Below are positions 1 to 8,176 of a DNA stretch of 24,609 bases, one piece after another; the first letter of the stretch is position 1, and each line of letters starts with the position of its first letter. Source of the DNA: Clostridium sp. CAG:1024 (GTDB lineage Bacteria > Bacillota > Clostridia > Christensenellales > CAG-138); assembly GCA_000432015.1 (NCBI GenBank), contig HF985436.1, forward strand, positions 1 through 24,609, in the 5' to 3' direction. The position numbers and the translations under genes are program-made. The notes under the pieces were generated by a model. That model saw only the letters and a list, made by a program, of their open reading frames with translations. It did not search any database and was not told the origin of the DNA.

Positions 1-2
1 AT

Positions 3-155
3 TCGCTTGCCAAAGGCGCGATTCGTGCCGCGCGGCAGAACGGTGTGATCGGTGCGTTTACGGGCGGGATCACGGCGACGGCGGGCGGCGTTGCGGCCGC
101 GATCGCATTTGGGTATTTGTTTTCGCTCCTGTCACGGTCAAAAACAAAAAAGTAA
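3..155 (+). CDS. spoVAE: Stage V sporulation protein AE (SpoVAE), C-terminal fragment
   Basis: The window opens inside a gene read in frame 3, which stops at TAA 153-155. The 50 visible residues hold a glycine/alanine-rich hydrophobic stretch (GVIGAFTGGITATAGG, then AAAIAFGYLFSLL) ending in a short basic tail. I recognise this as the last membrane segment of the SpoVAE family. SpoVA proteins form the channel that moves Ca-dipicolinic acid into the forespore and releases it at germination. The rest of the gene, and probably the other spoVA genes, lie upstream of the window. A terminator follows 52 bases after the stop, so this should be the last gene of its operon. Family assignment rests on recall of the C-terminal motif only. 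Confidence 0.75.
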   Translation, partial: SLAKGAIRAARQNGVIGAFTGGITATAGGVAAAIAFGYLFSLLSRSKTKK

Positions 156-207
156 CCGCGCCCGCTTCCGAAGGAAAAAAACGGTCATAGCTGCCGTTCT
201 CTTCAGC

Positions 208-241
208 GCCGGCTTGCCCAAACAGGCAGGCCGGCGTTTTT
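208..241 (+). terminator. Rho-independent terminator after spoVAE
   Basis: An 11-bp stem pairs 208-218 (GCCGGCTTGCC) with 225-235 (GGCAGGCCGGC), with one G-T wobble and a 6-nt loop, followed by GTTTTT. It lies just downstream of the spoVAE stop. Confidence 0.85.
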
Positions 242-258
242 GCCGCCGCGCTTTACGC

Positions 259-287
259 TTGTAAACGGAGGCGAAGTTCCTTATAAT
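259..287 (+). promoter_or_regulatory. SigA-type promoter for the GNAT gene
   Basis: TTGTAA at 259-264 and TATAAT at 282-287 are separated by exactly 17 bp. They sit 42 bases upstream of the ATG at 329. A GGAGG at 312-316 is the only ribosome binding site nearby, with a rather long 12-nt spacing. Confidence 0.7.
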
Positions 288-328
288 GAAATCGGTAAGA
301 GCACGAGGAACGGAGGCGTTCGCATACA

Positions 329-1074
329 ATGGACGGAACATTCGTCACGCTGACTGCGGAAAACTTGAAAACAGAGCATTTGTGCTGCATCATCCGCACA
401 AAAAAGCCGCATCCGGGCGTGGAGGCGAAGCGCGCATGGCTGGCGGCGCGGCTGCCGGAGGGACATGTGTTTCGCAAGCTTGACGCCAAGGCGACGGTCT
501 TTATCGAATACGCGCCGCTGGAATCAGCCTGGGTCCCCGTTGAGGGAGATAATTTTTTTATATCTATTGCCTGTGGACACTCGGCGAGTACCGGGGGAAG
601 GGCTATGGAAACGCCCTGCTGAACGATTGCATCGCGGATGCAAAAGCCAAGGGAAGATCCGGCGTCTGCGTGCTGGGCGCGGAAAAACAGAAAGCGTGGC
701 TGACGGATCAGGCGTTTTTGAAAGAACGGGGATTTGAAACGGTCGATACGACCGAAAACGGGTACGCGCTGCTCGCACTGTCCTTTGACGGCACCAAACC
801 GCATTTTACAGAAAACGCCAAAACCATGCGGATCGACGAGCAGGGACTGGTCGTCCATTATGATCCGCAATGTCCGTACGCCACACAGAGCATCTCGCAG
901 ATCGAGACCTACTGTAAGGACAATGGCGTCCCGGTCGAGTTTCGGCTGGTGGATACGCTGGAGAAGGCGAAGGCTTTGCCCTGCGTATTCAATAACTGGG
1001 CGGTGTTTTACCGAGGGGCGTTCCAGACGGTCAATCTGCTGGATACCGCAGCTCTGAAACGCATTCTGAAATGA
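329..1074 (+). pseudogene. GNAT-family N-acetyltransferase with YoaP-type C-terminal domain, frameshifted
   Basis: Two reading frames together encode one recognisable protein. The first (from ATG 329, stopping at 622) gives the N-terminal part, with CCIIRTKK and the acceptor-site region ending VEGDNFF. The second, open from about 560 to 1074, continues with LWTLGEYRGKGYGNALL, whose R-G-K-G-Y-G is the acetyl-CoA loop of GNAT enzymes. It then enters a thioredoxin-like YoaP domain with CPYATQ. The break is at the T7 run 553-559: one extra T would give NFFYIYCLWTL and restore a protein of 248 residues. This is either a real inactivating deletion, a sequencing error in a homopolymer, or less likely slippage expression. 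The substrate is unknown. It has its own promoter and a downstream terminator, so it is a single-gene unit. Confidence 0.8.
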
Positions 1075-1102
1075 CGTGAAGTCGTTCGTCCCCCAAAAAC
1101 AG

Positions 1103-1150
1103 AAAACGTCTGCATCTTGAACACGGTTCCGATGCAGGCGTTTTAATTTT
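1103..1150. terminator. Bidirectional terminator between convergent genes
   Basis: AAAACGTCTGCATC (1103-1116) pairs with GATGCAGGCGTTTT (1131-1144) with one wobble and a 14-nt loop. It is followed on the plus strand by AATTTT and on the minus strand by a T-rich stretch (complement of 1092-1102). It separates the convergent GNAT gene and LytTR regulator. Confidence 0.8.
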
Positions 1151-1171
1151 GCCGCGTTTCGCCGGCACGAC

Positions 1172-1879
1172 TCAACCCTGGATATAGTTCGTGAGATCGT
1201 CGCGGAAAACGGATCGGTGCCGATTGCTGATGGGCAGGATCTCGCCGCTTTCCAAATGCAGACAGAACCGTTCGATCTTTCTGACGTGCGCAAGATTGAC
1301 CAGATAACTGTTATGGGGGCGTGAAAACAGCTCTGCGGGCAGGATCTCTTCAAGCGCCGCCAGCTTGAGCGCGGTTTCGTGACGCACGCCAATGCAGTTG
1401 GCGATCGTTGTACGGCGCATCCGCTCAAAATACAGGATCTGCGACAGGGCAAGAACGACGGTTGCATTGCAGCGTACGGGCAGGAGGATGCTGCTTTCCC
1501 GACTGTTGCGCACGCGCGTTTTCGCCTTGTCCAGCGCAAGCAGCAACCGGCTCCTGTCGATCGGTTTTGTGAGAAAGTACACATGATCCGCATCGGAAAT
1601 ATCGACGGCGTGTGAGAGATAAGCGGAAACAAAAACGATCTGCGTCGTGGGTGAGATGCGGTTGAGACTTTGCGCCAGGGCAATGCCGCTTTCCATACCG
1701 ATCTCTATGTCGAGGAACGCAATGTCGAAACTGTACGACGAGAGTACACGCTGTTCCAAAGCGGCGGCAGACGAAAAGCATTCCACAACGCACGGGTCGA
1801 CAGCGTGGCTTTCCAGAATGAAGTGGCGCAGCTGTGCGGCATGCTCCGGAATGTCGTCGCAAATTGCAATTTGAAACAT
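1172..1879 (-). CDS. LytTR-family response regulator
   Basis: This is a 235-residue two-domain regulator. The N-terminal receiver domain has the acidic pair D8-D9, the phosphoacceptor D57 in FLDIEIG, and the conserved K105 in LTKPID. Residues from about 130 form a LytTR DNA-binding domain, including the family signature around FSRPHNSYLVNL and the terminal ISNRHRSVF segment. Proteins of this type (AgrA, VirR, LytR class) bind short direct repeats upstream of targets such as bacteriocin, autolysin or membrane-protein genes. No sensor kinase or peptide-signal gene lies beside it, so it looks like an orphan or has its partner elsewhere. The ATG at 1879 has a GGAG about 12 nt upstream. I could not identify its binding repeats here. 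Confidence 0.9.
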   Translation of the reverse strand: MFQIAICDDIPEHAAQLRHFILESHAVDPCVVECFSSAAALEQRVLSSYSFDIAFLDIEIGMESGIALAQSLNRISPTTQIVFVSAYLSHAVDISDADHVYFLTKPIDRSRLLLALDKAKTRVRNSRESSILLPVRCNATVVLALSQILYFERMRRTTIANCIGVRHETALKLAALEEILPAELFSRPHNSYLVNLAHVRKIERFCLHLESGEILPISNRHRSVFRDDLTNYIQG

Positions 1880-2224
1880 AGGGATACTCGTCTCCGTAAG
1901 TTTGATTATGTAAGCCGTGTAGTATCAATATAATTCTATGTGAAATATACCTAAATTATATAGCATGGAATGCACGCGGGCTGACACAAAAATGCAGGAT
2001 ACTGTACGATTATGTCTCTTTTTGGGCAGTGAGCGGGAAAGCACGACGCGTCAAATATGGATTTCAAGAGAAAACAGCGGCCCAAAGAGAGACGGTCACG
2101 TGAAAACGCGTTCGAATTGCGTTCGGCGCTGCGGTATGCGGCGACATGCCCTGCGCAGCGCTTCCGCGCCTTTTTGTAAAGAAATGCGGCGACCGCGAAA
2201 CATACCGCAGGAAGGGGGGGATGC
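1880..2224. other. Intergenic region between divergent genes
   Basis: This stretch separates the LytTR regulator (minus) from the capD-like gene (plus). The part next to the regulator (about 1905-1965) is very AT-rich and would hold its promoter. The best minus-strand match is a weak TTTAGG-17-TATATT, which I do not list separately. The rest is GC-rich and carries two overlapping antisense open frames (1965-2228 plus, 1951-2256 minus) with no recognisable protein, so I call no gene. Confidence 0.5.
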
Positions 2225-2253
2225 TTGAAATCAGCGGGAAATAGGGATATAAT
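2225..2253 (+). promoter_or_regulatory. Strong SigA-type promoter abutting the capD-like start codon
   Basis: TTGAAA (2225-2230) and TATAAT (2248-2253) have a 17-bp spacer. The expected transcription start at about 2259-2261 is only 2-4 nt before the ATG at 2263, and an in-frame stop (TAG 2242-2244) excludes an upstream start. Confidence 0.8.
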
Positions 2254-2262
2254 CACTTTACT

Positions 2263-4185
2263 ATGAAATGGAATCGAGTGTCAAATTGGGTTCGCAAGCT
2301 TCTTCTTCCGGTATCGGATGCGATACTGCTCTGCGCCGCGCTTTGCCTTGCGTTCTTGATGCGCTTTGAATCCGGAGCCGATCAAACGCTCAATGCTTCC
2401 TACACGTTTTCGCGCCTGTTTTATATCGTGGGAGTATATCTTGCCGCCTTTTGGGTCGGCGGCGTTTACGAGATCCTCTGGAATTATGCCGGCAGCGGCG
2501 AGGTGATTCGGCTCGGCGGGCTGTGCGGTGCGGCATGTCTTGTTTTGATCGCAATGGATATGGCGTTCGCCTGGAGTGTTTCTCGCGGAATGCTTGTCAT
2601 GCAGGCGCCGATCGCAATCGTTCTCATCGGCGGTTCCCGCCTGCTTTGGAGGATCGTTGCAAACGCTGCCTGGCTGAAAGATCGCTCTGCACGGGGAAAA
2701 ATGAAGCCGGGGCCGCGTCTGATGATCGTCGGCGCAGGAGACGCGGGAGCATATCTGCTGAACATGTGCGGCAGCGACCCGTCGCTCGGCCGTCCGATCC
2801 TGTTTGTGGACGACGATCCGCAAAAGCAGAAGCAGCGCATTCATGGGGTTGCCGTTCGCGGCACGACCGGCGACATTCCAAAGCTTTCCGTAAAATATGA
2901 TATTCAGGAGATCGTCATCGCCGCACCTGATTTGCGCGGGAGCGCCTTGAACGCGTTGGCGGAGAAGTGCAAGGAAACGCCTTGCCGCGTTCGGATCCTG
3001 ATGCAGATGCAAACGCCCGAGAACGCAAAGACGCATCCCGGAATGTTTGTGCGCGAGTTGAACATATCGGATTTTCTTTCGCGCGACGAGGTCACGCTGG
3101 ATACAGAGGGCATCTCCGAGTATCTTGCGGGCAAACGAGTGCTCGTGACCGGCGGCGGAGGCTCGATCGGAGCGGAATTGTGCCGCCAGATCATGCGCTT
3201 TTCACCGCGGGCGCTCATCCTGTTTGACATATACGAGAATTGCGCATATGAGCTTTTATGCGAGCTGCGGCAGCGCTACGGGAAGGAGTGCCCGGTTCAC
3301 GTCTCGATCGGTTCCGTGCGGGACGTGGAACGTCTGGAAGAAGTATTCGCGCAATATCGGCCGGAGGTCGTTTTCCACGCCGCGGCGCACAAGCACGTCC
3401 CGCTCATGGAAGACAGTCCTGCGGAAGCGATCAAGAACAATGTTTTCGGCACGCTCAATACGCTGGAGACTGCAAGCAGGTATCACGCGGAGCGGTTTGT
3501 GCTGCTTTCAACGGACAAAGCGGTAAATCCGGCAAACGTCATGGGCGCCACAAAGCGGGTCGCGGAAATGCTCATCCAGTATTATGCAAAAAAGACGGAA
3601 ATGAAGTGCATGGCCGTACGCTTCGGCAACGTTTTGGGTTCCCATGGCAGCGTAATCCCGTTGTTTGAACGACAGATACGAAACGGCGGCCCCGTAACGG
3701 TCACGCATCCGGATGTGCTTCGATACTTTATGACCATCCCGGAAGCGGCACAACTTGTTTTGCAGGCGGGCAGTCTTGCAAGAACGGGCTCGATTTGTGT
3801 GCTCGACATGGGAGAGCCTGTGCGGATCGACGACTTGGCAAGACGACTGATCCGGTTCTACGGCTATGAGCCCGGCGTAAATATGGACGTTGTGTATACA
3901 GGACTGCGGCCCGGAGAGAAGCTGAATGAAGAATTGTTTACAGAGAATGAACGCAGCTGCATGGGACGTACGGCGCATGAGCGGATCATGATCGCCCCGG
4001 TCACGCTGCAGAACGAAGCGGCGTTTGAACGACGGCTGATCGCCCTCAGAGCGGCGGCGGCACACAATGATGCGGGCGCTATGGATGCGCTCGCGCAGAT
4101 CGTCCCGGGCTATCGCGGAGAGCAAAACAACGCGGATGACGCGGCGGTTTCATGTGCCTGCGGCCTGACGACCGGCAGCGTTTAA
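2263..4185 (+). CDS. CapD/PglF-type membrane nucleotide-sugar 4,6-dehydratase/epimerase
   Basis: This 640-residue polysaccharide-biosynthesis protein has the full architecture of its family. About four membrane segments fill residues 10-125. A first Rossmann-like region follows, with GAGDAG at 157-162. A C-terminal extended-SDR domain has the NAD(P) motif GGGGSIG at 297-303, the catalytic STDK at 416-419 and MGATKR at 427-432. Family members convert UDP-GlcNAc-type sugars to 4-keto-6-deoxy intermediates at the inner membrane face, and Met in place of the usual SDR Tyr is normal for them. Products feed capsule, glycan or glycoprotein synthesis. The substrate cannot be read from sequence, and no glycosyltransferases are nearby. 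The start has no Shine-Dalgarno and the promoter is almost on top of it. The SDR gene follows after 44 bases without a terminator. Confidence 0.93.
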   Translation: MKWNRVSNWVRKLLLPVSDAILLCAALCLAFLMRFESGADQTLNASYTFSRLFYIVGVYLAAFWVGGVYEILWNYAGSGEVIRLGGLCGAACLVLIAMDMAFAWSVSRGMLVMQAPIAIVLIGGSRLLWRIVANAAWLKDRSARGKMKPGPRLMIVGAGDAGAYLLNMCGSDPSLGRPILFVDDDPQKQKQRIHGVAVRGTTGDIPKLSVKYDIQEIVIAAPDLRGSALNALAEKCKETPCRVRILMQMQTPENAKTHPGMFVRELNISDFLSRDEVTLDTEGISEYLAGKRVLVTGGGGSIGAELCRQIMRFSPRALILFDIYENCAYELLCELRQRYGKECPVHVSIGSVRDVERLEEVFAQYRPEVVFHAAAHKHVPLMEDSPAEAIKNNVFGTLNTLETASRYHAERFVLLSTDKAVNPANVMGATKRVAEMLIQYYAKKTEMKCMAVRFGNVLGSHGSVIPLFERQIRNGGPVTVTHPDVLRYFMTIPEAAQLVLQAGSLARTGSICVLDMGEPVRIDDLARRLIRFYGYEPGVNMDVVYTGLRPGEKLNEELFTENERSCMGRTAHERIMIAPVTLQNEAAFERRLIALRAAAAHNDAGAMDALAQIVPGYRGEQNNADDAAVSCACGLTTGSV

Positions 4186-4229
4186 CGGAAAAATATAACG
4201 ACAGACAGAAATAGAGGGGGGAACACCAT

Positions 4230-5030
4230 ATGGGTGATTTGACTGGAAGAACCGCCATTGTTACCGGCGGCGGGAGAGCGACACTGGATGACGGAACGCG
4301 TGGATTGATCGGCTACGGTATTGCGACTGCGTTTGCAAAAAAAAGGCGCAAACCTGGTGCTGACCGGACGCAATGTTCAAAAGCTGACAGATGCGAAGGA
4401 TGAATTGGAGCGGCTGTACGGCGTGCGGGTGCCTGCCGTGCAGGCGGACGTCAGCGCGGGCGCGGACAATGAAACAGTCGTCGAAAATGTGGTACGGCAG
4501 GCGTGGACGCGTTCGGCCGTATTGATGTGCTGATCAGCAACGCACAAGCGTCCGCATCGGGCGTGACGCTTGCGGAACATACGACGGAACAATTCGATCT
4601 TGCCGTGTACTCGGGGCTTTATGCAACGTTTTATTACATGAAAGCTTGTTATCCGTATCTCAAGGAAACGCGGGGGTTCATGATCAACTTTGCATCCGGC
4701 GCCGGGCTGTTCGGCAATTACGACCAGTGTGCATACGCGGCGGCCAAGGAGGGGATCCGCGGCTTGACGCGCGTTGCCGCAACGGAATGGGGACAGGACG
4801 GCATCAATGTGCATATCGTATGCCCGCTCGCCTGGATCGCGCAGCTTGAGAAGTTCCAACAGGCGTACCCGGAGGCATTCAAGGCAAACGTGAAAATGCC
4901 GCCGATGGGGCATTTCGGGGATGTTGAAAAGGAGATCGGCCGCGCTTGCGTACAGCTTGCATCGCCGGATTTCAAGTATATGAGCGGGGAGACCATCACA
5001 CTGGAAGGCGGCATGGGGTTACGGCCGTAA
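4230..5030 (+). pseudogene. SDR-family oxidoreductase with two opposite frameshifts
   Basis: The ATG at 4230 follows a G-rich ribosome binding site (AGGGGGG). The predicted product is a classical short-chain dehydrogenase of about 266 residues. It has an N-terminal nucleotide-binding region (VTGGGRATL, then GYGIATAF), a SNAQ in place of NNAG, the active-site Ser in FASGAG and YAAAK, and a C-terminal GETITLEGGMG. In the given sequence frame 0 runs into TGA at 4401. An extra A in the A8 run 4337-4344 shifts into another frame, and one missing base near 4502 shifts back. Between them the correct frame reads KKGANLVLTGRN. The two shifts cancel in length but not in coding. It is probably co-transcribed with the capD-like gene. 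Substrate unknown. Whether it is a true pseudogene or an assembly error is open. Confidence 0.82.
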
Positions 5031-5043
5031 GAACGCACAGCAC

Positions 5044-5080
5044 AAAGCGGGCGGTTCGCATGAGAACCACCCGCTTTTCT
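5044..5080 (+). terminator. Terminator after the SDR gene
   Basis: AAAGCGGGCGGTTC (5044-5057) pairs with GAACCACCCGCTTT (5064-5077) with a single C/A mismatch and a 6-nt loop, followed by TTCT. The minus-strand side has no T-tract, so it acts on the plus strand. Confidence 0.8.
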
Positions 5081-5209
5081 GTCGACAAGTTCGGATGGGT
5101 GGAAAGCGGGCGTTTCCCGAAGACCAATATGTTCAAATGCTGAATACCGAATGGCAAAATAGCAAACGACGTCCCGAAAGAGCCAGCCGCAAGAAAGCAT
5201 CGACCGCGC

Positions 5210-6166
5210 TCAGTCGAGGCAGGCCGCACCGATGATGCCCGCATCGTTGCCGAGCGCCGCGGCGGCAAGCGCCGGCAGAGGAGCGACCTCGCCGGCAAAG
5301 GTATGCCTGGGCAGTTTTTCGCGGATCGGTCCGATCAGGTATTCGCCCTCGCGGCTGATGCCACCGCCGATGAGAATCAGGTCGGGGCGGAATACGTTTG
5401 TATTGAGAAAGCTGCCGAGCCCGGCGGCCACATAGGAGGTGTAACGGTCGACAACGGAGAGCGCGGCGCCGTCGCCTTGCCTCGAACAGTCGAAAGCGGT
5501 CCGGCCGTCGACGCAGCCGCCGTTTTTGACGGCATATGCATGCATGAGAGAATCCGGAGCGGCGGCCATCGCTTCCTGCGTAATCCGGATCAGGGCGGAA
5601 ACAGAAGCGTAGACCTCATAACATCCCCGATTACCACAGCTGCATGAAAGGCCGGCGTATTCCAGAAGCGTATGGCCAAGCTCGGTGCCGAGACCGTTTT
5701 TTCCCGTGAACAGCCTGCCATCCATGAGAAAAGCGCTGCCGACGCCGGTCCCGAGCGTGATGAGAAGCACGTTGTCCGCGCCTTTTGCAGCGCCCGCTGC
5801 GACCTCGCCGAGGAGCGCGCAGGAGGCGTCGCTGCCGATATGAACAGGAACGCCGAGCTGCGCCGAAAGCGTTTGCTGCAAGGGAACGTGCGACCAGCCC
5901 AAATTCGAGGCCGCAAACACTTCGCCGGTTTTCGGATTGACGCGGCCGGGCGTGCCGATGCCCACAGTCCGCAGCGCTGCGGGAGAAAGCCCGGCTTCGG
6001 AAAGCAGCGCACGCGAAACAGAAGCAATGTCCGCGATCAGAGCGGCGGCGCTTCTTGCGTGCGGATCGGTTTTTGCACTCTTGTGTGCGGTGATTTGAAA
6101 TGTTGGATCGACAAGGCCGACCTTGAAGGTCGTGCCGCCGAGATCAATGCCGAGACGATATTGCAA
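5210..6166 (-). CDS. ROK-family sugar kinase (glucokinase-like)
   Basis: This 318-residue kinase phosphorylates a hexose (probably glucose or an amino sugar) with ATP in the cytoplasm. It shows the phosphate-binding DLGGTT at 8-13, the catalytic Asp D113 in GSDAS, GTGVG near 139-143, ELGH at 162-165, and the ROK zinc site CSCGNRGC at 175-182. No helix-turn-helix precedes the kinase domain, so it is an enzyme and not a NagC/XylR repressor. The start is TTG at 6166, fixed by AGGAGG (6174-6179) seven bases upstream. The N-terminus MQYRLGIDLGGT matches the usual family start. It is the last gene of a minus-strand run with the MATE transporter (37-base gap). Exact substrate is not determinable. 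Confidence 0.9.
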   Translation of the reverse strand: MQYRLGIDLGGTTFKVGLVDPTFQITAHKSAKTDPHARSAAALIADIASVSRALLSEAGLSPAALRTVGIGTPGRVNPKTGEVFAASNLGWSHVPLQQTLSAQLGVPVHIGSDASCALLGEVAAGAAKGADNVLLITLGTGVGSAFLMDGRLFTGKNGLGTELGHTLLEYAGLSCSCGNRGCYEVYASVSALIRITQEAMAAAPDSLMHAYAVKNGGCVDGRTAFDCSRQGDGAALSVVDRYTSYVAAGLGSFLNTNVFRPDLILIGGGISREGEYLIGPIREKLPRHTFAGEVAPLPALAAAALGNDAGIIGAACLD

Positions 6167-6173
6167 AGGGAAA

Positions 6174-6179
6174 CCTCCT
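6174..6179 (-). promoter_or_regulatory. Ribosome binding site selecting a TTG start
   Basis: AGGAGG on the minus strand lies 7 nt before TTG 6166-6164. There is no ATG or GTG in an equivalent position, so the ROK kinase very probably starts at TTG. Confidence 0.8.
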
Positions 6180-6203
6180 GAAGTATGGACGCTTGTTCGA
6201 GGG

Positions 6204-7565
6204 TCATTGGATCACGCGTTTTTCGCGCCATTTTCCGCTGCGGTAGCGGAGCAGGAAACAGACGCTCCGTCCGACCCAGTCGCAGTACATGGCGTACCAG
6301 ATGCCGGGGACGCCGAGGTGCAGCAGATTGACAAACACATAGCAAAGACCGACTCGGAGCGTCCACATGGAGATCATCGAAACGATCATCGTATAGCGGG
6401 TGTCGCCCGCGGCGCGCAAAACGTTGGGAAACGGGAAGGCGAGCGGCCATAGTGTGACCTGAAAAGCCGCGTAGACGGGCAGAAGCTGGAATACGATGGC
6501 TTTTGCCGCATCCGAAAGCGCAAACAGGCCGACCAGAGGACGCAGGATCAGCAGCAGCGTTGCATTGAGAACGATGTTGCAGGCATAAACAAAGAGCATG
6601 AGACGCCGCACATAGTAACGCGCCTGATCGTATTCGCCAGCACCGATACATTGCCCAACGACGGTAATGAGGCCGAGGGAGATGGCGCCGCCCGGCACAA
6701 GGAGAAAGTTGGCGATACTGCCGGAAATCGCGTTTGCGGCGATGGCGGCCGTGCCGAGCCCCGCAAGGAACCCCTGCACGATGAGTTTGCCGATGTTGAA
6801 CAGACTGTTTTCAACGCCGCTCGGAATGCCGATACGCAGAATGCTGCGGATCATGGGCCATTCAAAATGTACCTTTTGCAGATCGGCTACATAGACCACG
6901 TTGTGGTGGTTGCCGATCAGACGCAGAATGACGATCGCTGAGACCGCGCGGGAGATCAGCGTCGCAGTCCCGACGCCCGCAGCGCCCCAGCCGCAGACGT
7001 AGACAAGAAATGCATTGCCGCCGATGTTGATGATGTTCATCAGTATGGCCGTGAACATGGAAATGCGGCTGTTGCCCATGGAACGGTAGAGCGCAGCGCA
7101 GGCGTTATAGATCGCAAGGAACGGAAACGACAGCGATGTCAGAAGAAGGTAGGTGACGGCATTGTCCATGACCTCCGGCTCGATTGCGCCGAAAAGCAGG
7201 CGCAGCAGAGGCCGCCGTGCGGAGAGCGCGATCCCGGCGAGCAGCAGGCCGAGGATGAGCGCGCTGTACAGCAGCTGTTTGGCGGCCGTCCGTGCATTTT
7301 TCTCTTCGCGACGTCCGAGATATTGCGAAACGACAACAGCGCCGCCGGTGGAAAGTGCGGCCATGATCTGAATGATGAGATTGTTGATGACATCCACGAG
7401 CGAAACGCCGGATACGGCAGCCTCGCCGACGGAGGTGATCATCAGGGTATCGGCAATGCCGACGGTGACGGCAAGGAATTGTTCTACGATGAGCGGCCCG
7501 ATCAGACGGATCAGGGCCGAACGCGAAAACAGACGCCCGCCGGAATCGAGTGAAAGCTGGCGCAT
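6204..7565 (-). CDS. MATE-family multidrug/metabolite efflux transporter
   Basis: The 453-residue protein is almost wholly hydrophobic with about 12 membrane helices in two similar halves. It begins with LIGPLIVEQFLAVTVGIADTL, the usual first helix of the MatE domain. Such proteins export cationic drugs or metabolites in exchange for Na+ or H+. The ATG at 7565 has GAGGG a few bases upstream. It starts 18 bases after the darA stop and ends 37 bases before the ROK kinase, which suggests one transcript. A sugar-linked or envelope-related cargo is possible from the neighbours, but this is inference. No truncation is visible. Confidence 0.92.
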   Translation of the reverse strand: MRQLSLDSGGRLFSRSALIRLIGPLIVEQFLAVTVGIADTLMITSVGEAAVSGVSLVDVINNLIIQIMAALSTGGAVVVSQYLGRREEKNARTAAKQLLYSALILGLLLAGIALSARRPLLRLLFGAIEPEVMDNAVTYLLLTSLSFPFLAIYNACAALYRSMGNSRISMFTAILMNIINIGGNAFLVYVCGWGAAGVGTATLISRAVSAIVILRLIGNHHNVVYVADLQKVHFEWPMIRSILRIGIPSGVENSLFNIGKLIVQGFLAGLGTAAIAANAISGSIANFLLVPGGAISLGLITVVGQCIGAGEYDQARYYVRRLMLFVYACNIVLNATLLLILRPLVGLFALSDAAKAIVFQLLPVYAAFQVTLWPLAFPFPNVLRAAGDTRYTMIVSMISMWTLRVGLCYVFVNLLHLGVPGIWYAMYCDWVGRSVCFLLRYRSGKWREKRVIQ

Positions 7566-7583
7566 GGATCCCTCAACGGCGAA

Positions 7584-7910
7584 TTAGAATTTTTTAAAGT
7601 CCTCCACGTTCAAAATGAACACGGTCGCGCCGCCGACGACGACCTTGAGCGGGATGGAGGCGCTGTCAACGGCGTGCGGAATGCCTGCTGCGGGAACGGT
7701 CACGGTGTGGCGGCGGCTGGATTTTTCGCGAATATCCGAAAGCGCGAGTTCCAGGTTTTCTTCATCAACACCAATCATCAGCGTCGTATTCCCGCCGCGC
7801 AGGAAACCGCCGGTGGAAGAGATCCGGGTCACACTGATCTCGTGATCGATCAGGGTACGGGTCAGTGCTTTGACGTCATCGTTTTGTACGACTGCGAATA
7901 AAAGCTTCAT
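7584..7910 (-). CDS. darA: Cyclic-di-AMP receptor, PII-like (DarA/PstA/YaaQ)
   Basis: The 108-residue protein matches the normal length of the PII-like c-di-AMP receptors. It begins KLLFAVVQNDD and carries the family's ligand-loop signature STGGFLRGGNTTLMIGV at about residues 32-48. These trimeric cytosolic proteins bind c-di-AMP, and their downstream targets are largely unknown. The ATG at 7910 is chosen over upstream in-frame starts because GGAGG lies 7 nt before it and the family starts here. It is the first gene of the darA-MATE-ROK unit. Confidence 0.93.
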   Translation of the reverse strand: MKLLFAVVQNDDVKALTRTLIDHEISVTRISSTGGFLRGGNTTLMIGVDEENLELALSDIREKSSRRHTVTVPAAGIPHAVDSASIPLKVVVGGATVFILNVEDFKKF

Positions 7911-7994
7911 AATCGAGCCTCCAAACCATAGATTTTCGGTCGTTATAAGAAACACGGGGGAAACGGACGCGAGCCGTTTGCCGTACTTGATTAT

Positions 7995-8003
7995 AGTATA
8001 GCA
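7995..8003 (-). promoter_or_regulatory. Candidate extended -10 promoter for the darA operon
   Basis: On the minus strand the sequence reads TGCTATACT, an extended -10 element (TGn plus TATACT), about 85 bases before the darA start. No convincing -35 box is seen 16-18 bp upstream, which is tolerated with extended -10 promoters. Confidence 0.4.
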
Positions 8004-8136
8004 TAAACGGGAAGAGATTCGCACGAAAAAAGTTGGAGCGCAGACTGCGGAAACGAAAGGGTATGGCCGTGACGGCCGTTTACGGAAAAATACTGCCGGC
8101 CGGAACGGGTTTGCGTCGAAAATCTGAACAATACGC

Positions 8137-8165
8137 TTGACAGAGGGGAGGACCAATGTTAAAAT
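8137..8165 (+). promoter_or_regulatory. Consensus promoter of tRNA-Pro
   Basis: Perfect TTGACA (8137-8142), 17-bp spacer, TAAAAT (8160-8165). The predicted start at about 8172 lies 5 nt before the tRNA. Confidence 0.85.
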
Positions 8166-8176
8166 ATAGTTCGTTT

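Noticed and set aside
253..1683. Minus-strand 476-codon frame across the GNAT gene and the LytTR regulator
   Set aside because: It is out of frame with the clearly recognisable LytTR protein and crosses the bidirectional terminator at 1103-1150.
1951..2256. Two overlapping open frames in the 1880-2262 intergenic region
   Set aside because: Neither has a ribosome binding site or recognisable motif, and they overlap antisense to each other and the capD-like promoter.
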